NCBI GenBank assembly: GCA_936450465.1
Contig: OW388300.1
Location: forward strand, 42,316,358-42,380,357
Length of the DNA stretch: 64,000 bases
Reading direction: 5' to 3'
DNA from: Gibbula magus
Taxonomy: Eukaryota > Mollusca > Gastropoda > Trochida > Trochidae
The notes under the pieces are model-generated. The model searched no databases. It was not told the origin of the DNA and saw only the letters and a program-made list of their open reading frames with translations. The first letter of the stretch is position 1, and the number at the start of each line of letters is the position of its first letter. The translations under genes and the position numbers were made by a program. Positions 11,665 through 22,072 of the stretch are shown piece by piece.

Positions 11665-14295
11665 AAATTCTTTAAAACATTCACAAAAGGCAATCCGAGT
11701 AATTCGAATAGATAAACGATCATCAAGGATATCATCAACATATTACAGCAAAACAGACCGAGTATCCTGGAACATGGAAACCGACTGTAAACAGGGTAAT
11801 ATGCGTATCCACTTGGTATCCATCCGCTGAAACTAGGCAACCTGGTTTCCAACAAGAATCCATTTTGGATTCTTTAATAGTTTATATTTCCAGTATGGAA
11901 ACCTTCAAGAAACTCTGAGTATGTATTGCCTGTTGGTTTCCATTCCTAGAAATTGCAATTATTGATTCCAGAAAATTGAAACCAAGTGAAGTTTCATGTA
12001 TTGAATGATTCAATTAAATGGAAACCAACATGAAACTATCTATATGTATATATGTCCTGCATTCAGAAGTAGAGAAACTCAGCACACCTAGAGTGCCAGT
12101 GTCATACTATGTTTATGACACGAATGTCTTATGATATTTTTCGGTATGCACGGGTGTCGTAAACATTGTCTGTTGGACATAATACTTGGTAGGGGTAACA
12201 TTTTATGAAATATTAAACTTATGTTAGTGCAAGATATTGTTTGCATAATGTACCTTGTTGGATTTACATCTGTTGACGCATGATTAAACGAACCAATAAA
12301 ACCTTGACTCTCCTATCCCGTCTTGTTCAGGAGATTCAAAACGATATGAACAAAAATATGAACAAATAATGTTTTGAAATTTAACATTTAGTTTAGTTTG
12401 CTTCTGAAGACATACTGTATCTCTAATTTATTCCTATATATGGCTCGTGGATTGAATACTTGTATTGTGTTCTTTGAGATGACTTTTAAAGACATAATGT
12501 AATTATATTTGGATCGAGATATGTTGTATAGTGTCTTTTGCCCCTGGGTGTAGTATCCACTACTAACTCTGAGATATGTTAAAGCTAAAACGTTTCGCAA
12601 AGTCATCAAGCCAGGCCAGGTGTAACTAGGAAGTCTTGCAAATTAGAATACAACAAAGGGTTTGAACAATTGTACCTGGCACTGCGTGTCCACGAGGAAG
12701 TACGAGACTTCTCGAAGGTAAACTTGTCAGTGGGACGATTAATGAATTCATAACGTTTAGTTTCATGACAACCCCAGCCTCTCTGACAATATATGTATCT
12801 CCTGTGATTATTGACGTTGTTATTGCCCCTACAGGGTATTTGTATCCGCAAGACTACTTCCATCCCCTGATAGTCTTAGCAGATTTCGCCCCGTATCGCT
12901 GATGTTGGTTTCTCATCGAAATATATATCATATTCAATGAAGTATCGTTATTTGAAATTTGATTGTACAATATCACCTACTGCTTGCTAGTTCTTGCCAT
13001 ACTGTATATCTCACGGGTTCCATTGCAATCGATAGTCACAATAATTATGCAGGCTTTCCTCCCTCCCTTATACCAGATTCAGTTATGTAGAAATACTCTT
13101 TAAAACAGTATCTCAACTGAAATCCCATCCCCCGTCGTCCATATGTAATATTGCATTTGGTGAGACGAAAGAATAAATGCCATTTTTTTTACATCGGTCA
13201 TATTTATATGACAAAACATTAAATTCACATCTACATTATCAACTAACTAAACATGATTGATAAACATATAAAGACGAATTAAAACACACGCTGTAAACGA
13301 TTTTAGCTCTAGTTTGATTTTACCCAGATCAATAATAAAGTCTTTAACATAAAAATAATTGATTTTTGCGAAATGTTTTAGAAGTAACCGGAACAAACAA
13401 CCGGATACAAAGTTCGCCGAGTTATGCACCGGAAGTATAGTTCAGGTCATCAGGAATAAGATACATACAACAGGTGTATAAAATATACATAGGTAATGGT
13501 TTGTACTCACAATGAACCCACTGCTCATTCACGAATCAATATCACGCTATATTGTGTACATTCACGCTATCAGGAGTACATGTAAAGCTGCATCCCAAAA
13601 GTCTGTTCACCTACTTGTGTATCTTGAAAATATCATGATAATTGACGTTCATTGTTACGTCAATAAAAGTACATCACATACATTGACAATCAATCACCCT
13701 ATATCCATGTGTAAAAGAATCATTCTCAAACGTATCCTCTGATCGACAGAAGGGGTTTTGAATAATTATAAGTAATGCTAATTTCATTAATTTTCGAATA
13801 ATTGTTTTCATATCGTTTAAACTTTGGAGAAGAATAAATTTATCACAAATATATTGAATGAGTAATAGATGAAATATATGATGCTTGGTCAAGTTGATCC
13901 GTTACTGGATATTTCACAGGAGAAAATTAAAACTGCAGTTTGGAAAATATTGACCCCTGGTTACTTCAAAGAGTTGGCAAAAGTGTAACTGTTTATCAAA
14001 TCAGATTATGTTATGGAACACTTAACTGTCTTCTTAATATGCATACATGCAAAATTATCGGTCTAATATTCACGTACACGATATTTCAAAAAGATCCCAA
14101 ATTATATGATATCTGCAATAAAGCAGGTGAACAAACTTTCGAAATGCAGCTGCAGTTTCATCAAAGAGCGTGCATCTCCTTATATGGTGTTGTTGGTTTT
14201 ACATCACGTCAATCAGTGATAATGGATGCCCTAATAAGGAATTGTTTAACTGCAGAATGGATTAGATTTACAGTTCTATAGTTTACAAGAACATG
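11665..14295. other. Unassigned non-coding stretch
   Basis: At 11760-12050 there are several scattered GGAAACC/GGTTTCC words without a clear unit. A minus-strand 85-codon frame (12606-12863) with five cysteines and a plus-strand 113-codon frame (13940-14281) have no domain I recognise, no flanking splice signals I trust and no neighbours. I do not call them genes. Confidence 0.35.
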
Positions 14296-14302
14296 TACTT
14301 TA

Positions 14303-14336
14303 ATCGATAAAATCGATAAAATCGATAAAATCGATC
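14303..14336. repeat. 9-bp ATCGATAAA tandem repeat
   Basis: Almost four perfect copies of ATCGATAAA. Confidence 0.93.
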
Positions 14337-14640
14337 TTTGTGAATTTGGGTTAATCAGTGTAGAGAGTGTTTTTATTGTTACAAATAATTACCTTCGTAG
14401 TGTTATATTTAATCAAATACAACTAAATCAAAAAAGTCTATATATGCACTGCTTTGTACTTGTAGAATGTACTTTTGCATGTATACATAAACAATTATGC
14501 AAAACTTCATATCTTATGTTCCATACCTCCCGACAGTTTTGTTAACAACCTAGCACTTAAGAAGGGGTTTGCAATGGTATTGAGAGAGTGGGATTTATCC
14601 CTAGGTTACCTGTACGTCCGTCCTGTTTGAAGACTAAAGA
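14337..14640. other. Non-coding spacer
   Basis: AT-rich with no recognised feature. Confidence 0.4.
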
Positions 14641-14910
14641 GGTGAGGCGAGTTGGGGTTTGACGCCGCTTTCAAGGTTATTTCACTTATATCATGGCTGA
14701 TGGTATTATTGCAGGGAGAAAGCCTGCAACACCATGTAACTATGTGTTGCGGTGAAACCTGGAACTAACGAACCATAGTACCGCTCTGAAATTCAGTGTA
14801 GCATTGCACCCAAACCCAAACAGTTCTCTACTGAAGACAAAGTTGCCAAGCCCCTGGCGGGATTCGAACCAAGGATCTCTTGATGCCGAACGCGCTAACC
14901 ACTAAACTAT
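14641..14910 (-). mobile_element. tRNA-derived SINE, copy 2
   Basis: Minus-strand copy. It has a good promoter: A box GTTAGCGCGTTCGG and B box GGTTCGAATCCCGCC at the right end (about 14860-14905), then body blocks shared with the other four copies. Of the copies with a head, its B box is one of the two closest to the consensus. Confidence 0.87.
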
Positions 14911-15904
14911 TCATTCTGAAAATGTAGCACATTGAATGTTCGGATCCTTCTGATCACACATGTTTTCACGTTCTATTGTATGAGAAGTTATCATGTTCAT
15001 GAGTACTTTGATGTGAATATTTGACATTTTAGGCCTCAGGGAATCAGGTTATTGTAGTTGTGGAGCTGATTTAAATACGCTGATGGAGAAAGAAGAGTCA
15101 TTATATTACTACGTGTATCATATTTTGTTTCACACATATAGAAATATGCCAACAGGAATAATATTTCGAAGTAATATATTTAGTAAATATATTGTATATA
15201 TTTAGTGCTATAAAATATAATGTAGGATTATCATGGGACTCGAACCCACGCCACTGGGAATATATTTACCTGTATAGATATCTCTCGTTTATTATTTTAG
15301 TTTAAATTTGAACCAACGCACGCTACACGTAGCGTCGTTTAACACCTCATTTGGGTCAGCGTTATTTCGACATAGTATTTTACACAGCGGGTTGGCCAAG
15401 AAACAATTTATCCTCGCCGTGGTCGAATAATTTTATTCGAACATTTAACGCATGAGTGACTACTTTGCTGAGGGGACAAAATGTCTGAAACATAAATCAT
15501 CTGCATCTATCTAACGTCGTTTTCTCTGATCTTTAACCATAGACATAAACCCTAATGCAGGCTCCCTCTGAAATTGGCTGCTGGCCACGCCAGAAGAAGG
15601 TTTCAATAATTCATACAAGATATAAAAGGTTTTACCTCGAGCTCTGGCCGCATTTTGCAGGCTGAGTCACTTTGTAGTGTGTCTTTAATGGACACTTAAG
15701 CTTTATACTTATAGAAACACTTTACACATGAGAGGGAGACTTTGACCAGACCATCCATGGTAAATGTTAGCTGTGCTGACATCAACAGACTTCAAGCATT
15801 TGACAACTTTCACTCGTACAATGCGTACAATGGTCGAGTGCGGGACTTTGTAAAAATGGCAATAAAATATTAACATGTTATCCTAGATATATAGAGAATT
15901 AACG
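14911..15904. other. Non-coding stretch with one isolated B-box-like site
   Basis: At 15225-15262 (minus strand) GTGGGTTCGAGTCCCATGATAA resembles a tRNA T-arm/B box, but no A box or cloverleaf accompanies it. The rest shows nothing recognised. Confidence 0.4.
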
Positions 15905-16133
15905 ACCTTCCATTTAATACCATTTTATTAAAGATTTGGTGTGAACGAGCGAAAGTTTGATGCAAAATCCTTCAGGAGTAATTAATTAATCAAAATCGTA
16001 TTATATGGAAGGACATTTAGTAATCTGTTGATTACTTGCCCAAATAAATCAAGCGTAATTGTCGACAGTGTGCTGGAACTAAGACTCCGCGAGTCATGTC
16101 CCATTGTGACGTCACACCTGTACACTATCGTGG
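15905..16133 (-). repeat. Dispersed repeat, family J, copy 2
   Basis: Inverted copy of 4404-4640 with the same block order, ending in GTGACGTCACAC. Both copies keep a palindromic TGACGTCA near one end. Confidence 0.7.
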
Positions 16134-16574
16134 CGTCTAACCTGCAGCGGTATTACACTGAACATAAACGTATCTGATATTTGCGCAGATAGCAAATTTA
16201 AAAATTTATTTTTTTTAGCGCCGTACAATAAAATTAAAGCATTATAAATTTCTATTTCAAGTGAAAATCTAGTTTATGTGTATCACTCCACTCTCAAAAA
16301 TATCGGAGCAAGAAAAGAATAAAATGACTCTACAATTGTAACTTAAATCAATTGTTTCTCTACTTATCATGAAGAGTTTTGAACCACTTAATTAAAGGCA
16401 CAGTTATATAATGTTTAGTATGTAAGGCAATGTTTATTTCGTTTGACATTTGACAATTTGACACTTTGATGATTTCGAAGCTCAAGAAATGTTTCCCTTT
16501 CTTTGTCACTTCTTTGAAAAAAGGGAAACACTTCTATTTAACAAGTTTCTCTGTTTCTCTGTGTATGCGTCAAC
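16134..16574. other. Non-coding spacer left of the LINE locus
   Basis: AT-rich, nothing recognised. It marks the true left flank of the duplicated target sequence. Confidence 0.4.
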
Positions 16575-17360
16575 AACGTCGTATAAGTAAGAATATATCA
16601 CATCCTTTGTATCTTTAAAACATGTACTTGTCAAATTACTTTTCTCAACATAGTCTGAGCTAGTTTTTACATACACTACTTACATTAAGAATGTACGTGT
16701 TAGATTTTTTGTCTCAAGTTTCTATTTCCACGTGCCATATTTCACTAGTACTTACATAAAACACATGTACTTGTCAGGTGTTACATGCCTCATGTTTTTA
16801 TTTCCACGTTGTATAATTCATAAAAACGTACATAAACAATTACTTATGCATGTGAGTCAGAGGTTTGGAGTGATGATATCCGGACCACATTAGTATAGAA
16901 TTGAGTGAGAAGGTGACACAGCTGAACGACCGGTCACTTTCAGGGTCACTCACCTAAAGTGTTGGACTGGCGTGTTGGTTGGGGAGTAGACTAGAGGGGC
17001 GGGGAGGAGGGTCTAAGCTTTGTAGGTAGTGTAGGAATTGTACCGTAGAGGTGAAGGTACGGTCTGTCATCCAGGCGCCTTAATTGTTTAAGCGCCTAGG
17101 CAAGTCTACAACAAGACTCTGAGGCATGTTCAGGACCGCGAGTACTCGCTTGGCGTGTACGCGCGTACTCGCTAACGGCTCCTGAACGGAAACCTGAGGT
17201 CGCGAGTACTTCCCAAGATAATTTCAGAATATATCATCACCATTTTGGGAAAAAATAGTTGCCTTGCACATAGTAATTGACCAAATTACAATTAAGGGGG
17301 TAATTAAAAAAAAAAATGAGGTAAAAATTTGTATTACACGCGAGTCCATTTTGGATCGTA
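16575..17360. repeat. Giant LINE target-site duplication, left copy
   Basis: 786 bp starting AACGTCGTATAAG and ending CCATTTTGGATCGTA, repeated in direct orientation at 19863-20647. Reading both copies through, I find two substitutions (CATATTTCAC vs CATATGTCAC; GTGTTGGTTGG vs GTGTGGGTTGG) and one base in an A-run. It directly abuts the 3' tail of the LINE. It holds part of repeat family E and the left portion of the inverted-repeat element at 20405-20778. Confidence 0.93.
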
Positions 17361-19862
17361 GACAGACAGACAGACAGATAGTTTATTTTGGTCTCACCTC
17401 GTACAATGCAAATAAAAATACATATAAATATTAACATAAAATACATTGCCGAGCCACCCATTTAGGGTTATGAGAGACACACAGTAAAAACTAAAACCAA
17501 TATTATATATAGAATAAATTACATAAAAGTATTTACATATCATTGTATAAAATACCCCTTCTTCTATCTAAGATAAGTTTGCAGGTTTTGGCCGCTAAAA
17601 ATACAATATTTGGGTTAGACAATATAAAAGAGACTTTATCACAGACGCTTCCCTGAGTAAAATTATCACAGACACTGTTACATTTATCTAAAAGCACTTT
17701 TCTTAAATCAGCATAAACAGGACAATGCAATAAAACATGACATTCATCTTCGACACAACTCTCACAATTAAAACACACTCTCTCAGCTAGAGGTAGATGA
17801 TTGTACCGCCCAGTCTCCACTCGTAGAGGGGCAACACCACATCTGAAGAGGGCTAGCGCACGACGATACGTTCTTGATAGAGAGCTCTGTATATATGGTT
17901 CCACACTGTATTCATGTTTGAACTGTTTGTACAATCGGAGTTTGTTTCCACCGTCACCACGTTTGCTATTAGGGTTATCAAGTGTCTCCCGCCATTCCTC
18001 CTTATGAGTCTCCATTAGCCTGCAAGCGATTTCTGATGTGATATGGTTAACATGGAAGGTATTGCCAGTGGGGATGAAGTGGTCTAGGTTCATACTGTGT
18101 AACTTGTTGTGAACACGCAGATTCCAGTTACGTCGCTTCTGCAGCGCCATCTCATTTGCCCACATAAAAACTTTAAAACAAAGTCTACCATCATCCATTC
18201 CACATAACTTCTTATAGGCCCGGCCGACACTGTTCCACCGGCGTACAACCGGGGGCACCCATCCCATATCACCAGACACACTACTTGTGGGGGTAAAACG
18301 CCTCACACCCATAAAATACCTCATTGCACGGTTGTGTACGCTGTTTATTGCTGGAATGTTATACGTCCCCCATATAGCCGACCCATAGTCTATAGTTGAC
18401 CATACCATGGAGTCGTACAGCTTCGTAAAAGTCTCGTATCGCATTCCTCCAAGAATCCTCCATTTAGAGATCAGGAGACCCAGTGCCCTGTTAGCTGAAC
18501 TGGCTACGGCTTTACCCATACGAATATAACTTAAGTGCTCAGTTATTAAAAGTCCAAGATAGGTATAACTTTCAACAGTTTCCAGCTTCATATGTCCGCA
18601 TTTGAAAGTAGCATCTGTTCTTCCATCCGATGGACGTCTAAAGTGAATCACTTTCGATTTATTTGGGTTGACTGACATCTTGTTCGCACTACACCAAGCG
18701 TTCAATCCTTCTAGAAGCACATTCAAGTCACTTTCCTCTTCTGCTAGTAGCACAAGGTCGTCAGCGTATGCCAGAACACTAATGCATTTATCATCTATCC
18801 ATACACCGACACTAAGACTGTTGAGATAATTCAGCAAATCGTTGATATATAAGTTGAAAAGAAGAGGAGATAGCAAACATCCTTGTCGCAGACCACAATT
18901 CACATTGAAATATGCTGTGTTGAGACCATTAATTCTGATACATGACTGAACGTTTTTATATAGAGATACAACTGCATGGTACATATATCCACTTATACCC
19001 AGGTCACTTAGTTTTTTCCACAGAACACTTCGATCAATAGAATCGTAGGCTTTTTTCAGGTCGATGAATGCGGCAAAAGTATGTTTTCCCATAGTTTTTC
19101 TTGTCTCAACAAGTGAGGTTAGCGTTGATATATGCTCAGTTGTACTTCTTTTCTTCCGAAAGCCGTTTTGTTCATCGCACAGAAGCATATTAGTCTCCAC
19201 ATGTTCACTCAATCTGTTATTCAACACACCACAATATAGTTTATACGATGAACATGCCAAAGTTATTCCTCTATACGTTAGTGGGTCGCGTGGGTCTTCT
19301 ATAGATGACTTTGGTATTGGATTGATTATTCCTTTTGACCAGGCATTCGGTATCACTCCTTTTAAAAAACAAATATTAAAAAGCTTATGTAAAAACAACA
19401 TACATTCCTCATTCTTCAGTACTTCGACGGGTATCCCATCATGCCCTGGTGCCTTGCCACTCTTAGCTTGCCTTAAGGCATACTGTACTTCCTCTATGGT
19501 TATCACATCGTTCAGATACGAGCTGTTACTGTCTGGACACACTTGACTCACACCTCCTTCCCCCTGTGTACTCTCGCCTGGGTTGCTGTTCAGAAGCTGG
19601 GAGTATGCATCTCTCCACGTGTCTAACACGACGTCTGTATCTCTTGATATACTTCCGTCTCCGGTTACTACCTCCATCGGGATCTGCCTCCGTCTCTCAC
19701 TCCCTACCCCTACTTTCCCTATCTCTTTCCAGAACTCTCCAGATTTGGAGTCACACATATCTTCTAAGTCCTGCAATACCCTACGTCTTTGTTTCCTCTT
19801 AGCTTGTTTCACTGCTCTGTCGAAGACTGCACGTTTATTTACATATACGGCCTTTAACCTTT
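17361..19862 (-). mobile_element. 5'-truncated LINE insertion with (TCTG)n tail
   Basis: A 2502-bp minus-strand insertion lying exactly between the two 785-bp direct repeats. The 3' end (17361-17380) is a short (TCTG)n microsatellite tail, followed inward by about 150 bp of 3' UTR and then the ORF2 stop at 17533. The 5' end is cut within the ORF2 linker between endonuclease and reverse transcriptase, at 19862. No internal stop or frameshift is seen, so the copy is young. Confidence 0.92.
17533..19860 (-). CDS. LINE ORF2 remnant: reverse transcriptase with C-terminal zinc knuckle (5' truncated)
   Basis: A reading frame of 775 residues, open from the truncated 5' junction to the stop; the first likely internal start is a GTG at 19812, so numbering below counts from there (759 aa). 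It is a non-LTR reverse transcriptase that in an intact element would copy its own RNA onto a nicked target. Visible order: basic linker (1-45); finger motif SGKAPGHDGIPVEVLK (118-133); QNGFRKKRSTTEHI (215-228); palm motif A FIDLKKAYD with Asp251; GLRQGCLLSPLLFNLYINDL (307-326); catalytic YADD (349-352); thumb region YTYLG (416-420); a C-terminal zinc knuckle of CX2C...HX4C type around 680-697 (Cys680, Cys683, His692, Cys697). The catalytic residues are all present. The N-terminal apurinic-type endonuclease and any ORF1 are missing, so this copy cannot mobilise itself. I cannot fix the clade without alignment; the (TCTG)n tail and C-terminal CCHC argue against the CR1/L2-like group seen at 7.2 kb. 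The antisense 160-codon frame at 19064-19546 is its shadow. Confidence 0.95.
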   Translation of the reverse strand, partial: RLKAVYVNKRAVFDRAVKQAKRKQRRRVLQDLEDMCDSKSGEFWKEIGKVGVGSERRRQIPMEVVTGDGSISRDTDVVLDTWRDAYSQLLNSNPGESTQGEGGVSQVCPDSNSSYLNDVITIEEVQYALRQAKSGKAPGHDGIPVEVLKNEECMLFLHKLFNICFLKGVIPNAWSKGIINPIPKSSIEDPRDPLTYRGITLACSSYKLYCGVLNNRLSEHVETNMLLCDEQNGFRKKRSTTEHISTLTSLVETRKTMGKHTFAAFIDLKKAYDSIDRSVLWKKLSDLGISGYMYHAVVSLYKNVQSCIRINGLNTAYFNVNCGLRQGCLLSPLLFNLYINDLLNYLNSLSVGVWIDDKCISVLAYADDLVLLAEEESDLNVLLEGLNAWCSANKMSVNPNKSKVIHFRRPSDGRTDATFKCGHMKLETVESYTYLGLLITEHLSYIRMGKAVASSANRALGLLISKWRILGGMRYETFTKLYDSMVWSTIDYGSAIWGTYNIPAINSVHNRAMRYFMGVRRFTPTSSVSGDMGWVPPVVRRWNSVGRAYKKLCGMDDGRLCFKVFMWANEMALQKRRNWNLRVHNKLHSMNLDHFIPTGNTFHVNHITSEIACRLMETHKEEWRETLDNPNSKRGDGGNKLRLYKQFKHEYSVEPYIQSSLSRTYRRALALFRCGVAPLRVETGRYNHLPLAERVCFNCESCVEDECHVLLHCPVYADLRKVLLDKCNSVCDNFTQGSVCDKVSFILSNPNIVFLAAKTCKLILDRRRGILYNDM

Positions 19863-20647
19863 AACGTCGTATAAGTAAGAATATATCACATCCTTTGTAT
19901 CTTTAAAACATGTACTTGTCAAATTACTTTTCTCAACATAGTCTGAGCTAGTTTTTACATACACTACTTACATTAAGAATGTACGTGTTAGATTTTTTGT
20001 CTCAAGTTTCTATTTCCACGTGCCATATGTCACTAGTACTTACATAAAACACATGTACTTGTCAGGTGTTACATGCCTCATGTTTTTATTTCCACGTTGT
20101 ATAATTCATAAAAACGTACATAAACAATTACTTATGCATGTGAGTCAGAGGTTTGGAGTGATGATATCCGGACCACATTAGTATAGAATTGAGTGAGAAG
20201 GTGACACAGCTGAACGACCGGTCACTTTCAGGGTCACTCACCTAAAGTGTTGGACTGGCGTGTGGGTTGGGGAGTAGACTAGAGGGGCGGGGAGGAGGGT
20301 CTAAGCTTTGTAGGTAGTGTAGGAATTGTACCGTAGAGGTGAAGGTACGGTCTGTCATCCAGGCGCCTTAATTGTTTAAGCGCCTAGGCAAGTCTACAAC
20401 AAGACTCTGAGGCATGTTCAGGACCGCGAGTACTCGCTTGGCGTGTACGCGCGTACTCGCTAACGGCTCCTGAACGGAAACCTGAGGTCGCGAGTACTTC
20501 CCAAGATAATTTCAGAATATATCATCACCATTTTGGGAAAAAATAGTTGCCTTGCACATAGTAATTGACCAAATTACAATTAAGGGGGTAATTAAAAAAA
20601 AAATGAGGTAAAAATTTGTATTACACGCGAGTCCATTTTGGATCGTA
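19863..20647. repeat. Giant LINE target-site duplication, right copy
   Basis: 785 bp, about 99.6% identical by eye to 16575-17360. It continues without a break into the right part of the inverted-repeat element (20648-20778), so this side preserves the original pre-insertion junction. Confidence 0.93.
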
Positions 20648-20778
20648 AGTACTCGCTCAGCGAGACTGCTCCAAATTGTTCATGCGTGTATTCGCGAGTA
20701 CGCGCGAACTCGTTGTCGTTCAGAAGCGGGTATTCGCGAATACTCGCGAATACTCGCGGTTCTGAACACGCCTCTGAG
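20405..20778. mobile_element. GC-rich inverted-repeat MITE interrupted by the LINE
   Basis: Terminal inverted repeats: left CTCTGAGGCATGTTCAGGAC, right (reverse complement) CTCAGAGGCGTGTTCAGAAC, both followed by CGCGAGTAYTCGC. The 374-bp interior is rich in GCGAGTACTCGCG/TATTCGCGAATA self-complementary words, so CpG density is far above the surroundings. Its left portion is also present at 17117-17360 because it was duplicated with the LINE insertion. A flanking CTC on both sides may be a 3-bp target duplication. No open frame. Confidence 0.75.
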
Positions 20779-20890
20779 CTCAGTTTAAGGAAATGACCAC
20801 ATTTCAGAGGCTCCTTTTTATATTTTTTTCTTCATTTTTTAAAGTTTATACAAAAAAATTCATTTCAGAGCGAAATGTTAGACTAGTGAA
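20779..20890 (+). repeat. Dispersed repeat, family E, right part
   Basis: Continues family E after the inverted-repeat element. The order AAATGACCACATTTCAGAGG ... TTCATTTCAGAG matches 28146-28240 (AAATGAACACATCTCAGGG ... TTCATTTCAGAG). The left part of the same repeat is at 17040-17116 and, duplicated, at 20328-20404. It ends with GAAATGTTAGAC, also found in the inverted copy near 55740. Confidence 0.65.
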
Positions 20891-21149
20891 GGTGCTACGA
20901 TGAAGAATCAATGTAGAAGTTGGCTTGTCCACAATCGTTCGAAAGGGGTTTTGTCTCAGTAAGGGATGCGTCTGGGAAACGAGATGAGGCGTGGGGGTCA
21001 CTCACTTTGACGTCTTCACATTGGTATGGGGTACGAGGGTCGAGAAGGAGGGATGAGGATCACTCACTAGAAGACAAGTGTCGAGGATGTAATTAAATTG
21101 TTAGATTGACATGTCGACAGTGGCGGATTCAGAGGAGGTAGATTTCAGT

Positions 21150-21260
21150 CCCCCCCCCCCCCCCCCCCCCCACCCCGCTCCCTTTGTACGAATAGACACC
21201 CCCCCCCCCACCCCGCTCCTTTTGTACGAATAGACACCCCCCCCCCCCCCCCCCCCCCCC
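21150..21260. repeat. Long poly-C tracts in a tandem unit
   Basis: Three C-runs of 22, 11 and 24 bases separated by two copies of an ACCCCGCTCC(C/T)TTTGTACGAATAGACA unit. The opposite strand is a G-run series able to form G-quadruplexes. The Gly-rich minus-strand open frames over it are artefacts. Run lengths may be assembly- or polymerase-sensitive. Confidence 0.92.
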
Positions 21261-21808
21261 ACGAGATGTTGAGGCAACTTCAGGTTTGTCTTGTATAAGA
21301 AGAAGTGAGGTTTTGTATATGGAAAGGGAAAACGAGTCCCATATATTACGTGACCCAGACGGTTTTTTTCCCAAAGTGTATCAAATATCGTATTTATTAT
21401 CAAATGTTATCATTATGATATTGTCAATCTATATCGTTACTTAATGTCAAAACATGATTGTATCTATCACGAACAACGTAGCCTACGTTATCTGTGACTA
21501 TTATGCATATATTATCAACATCACTTCTACACTAATGCATATATAACATTGCTGAAGTCTAAAGGCCAACGGATATTGTTATTATTCTTCAACAAAAGCA
21601 AAACCAAAAACGTGTATCTCTCGACAATCTCGATTGTTAATGCAGTGTGTGTATACTGAAGACACTATACCAGTCAAGGAAATTGGAACTTATAAAACAA
21701 ATATCTTAAATATCTGTATCAGATTCTTTTGACGTGTAGTTTAAATACTCGCCGAATCGATATTCATATCACGTTCTTTATTCAATACTGTAAGGTCAGA
21801 GGTCAAAC
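21261..21808. other. Unassigned non-coding stretch
   Basis: No recognised feature. Confidence 0.4.
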
Positions 21809-22072
21809 GATGAGGTGATTTGGGGTTTAAGAGCAATTCACTTATATCAGGGCTGCTAGTATTAAGGCAGGGAGAAATCCTGCAACGACATGGTGGCCAT
21901 GCATTGCGGTGAAACCTGCGAACAACGGCTGGAACTAACGACCCATGGGTGGTAATACCCTGAAATTCAGTGTAGCATTGCACCCAAACCTTACTGCGTG
22001 TAGAACAGTTCTCTACTGCAGACAAAGTTGCAGAGCGAGATTCGATTCCCGGACCTCTTGATCCTATCGTAC
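21809..22072 (-). mobile_element. tRNA-derived SINE, copy 3
   Basis: Minus-strand copy. The B-box region (reverse complement CGGGAATCGAATCTCGC) has drifted and the A box is largely lost. The body is well kept: TTTGGGTGCAATGCTACACTG, CAGGTTTCACCGCAATGCATG, CTGATATAAGTGAA. Confidence 0.85.

Noticed and set aside
12606..12863. 85-codon cysteine-containing minus-strand frame as a secreted peptide
   Set aside because: No signal peptide and no cysteine spacing that I recognise.
13940..14281. 113-codon plus-strand gene
   Set aside because: No domain recognised, no supporting neighbours or splice sites.
15225..15262. tRNA gene on the minus strand
   Set aside because: Only a B-box-like stretch; no A box or cloverleaf.
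19064..19546. 160-codon plus-strand open frame
   Set aside because: Antisense shadow of the LINE reverse transcriptase.
16575..20647. LTR retrotransposon or Penelope-like element with long terminal repeats
   Set aside because: The RT has LINE motifs, with no GIY-YIG, integrase or protease. The direct repeats contain half of an unrelated inverted-repeat element whose other half follows only the right copy.
21101..21403. Glycine-rich minus-strand open frames
   Set aside because: Produced by the poly-C tracts; no signal peptide or domain.
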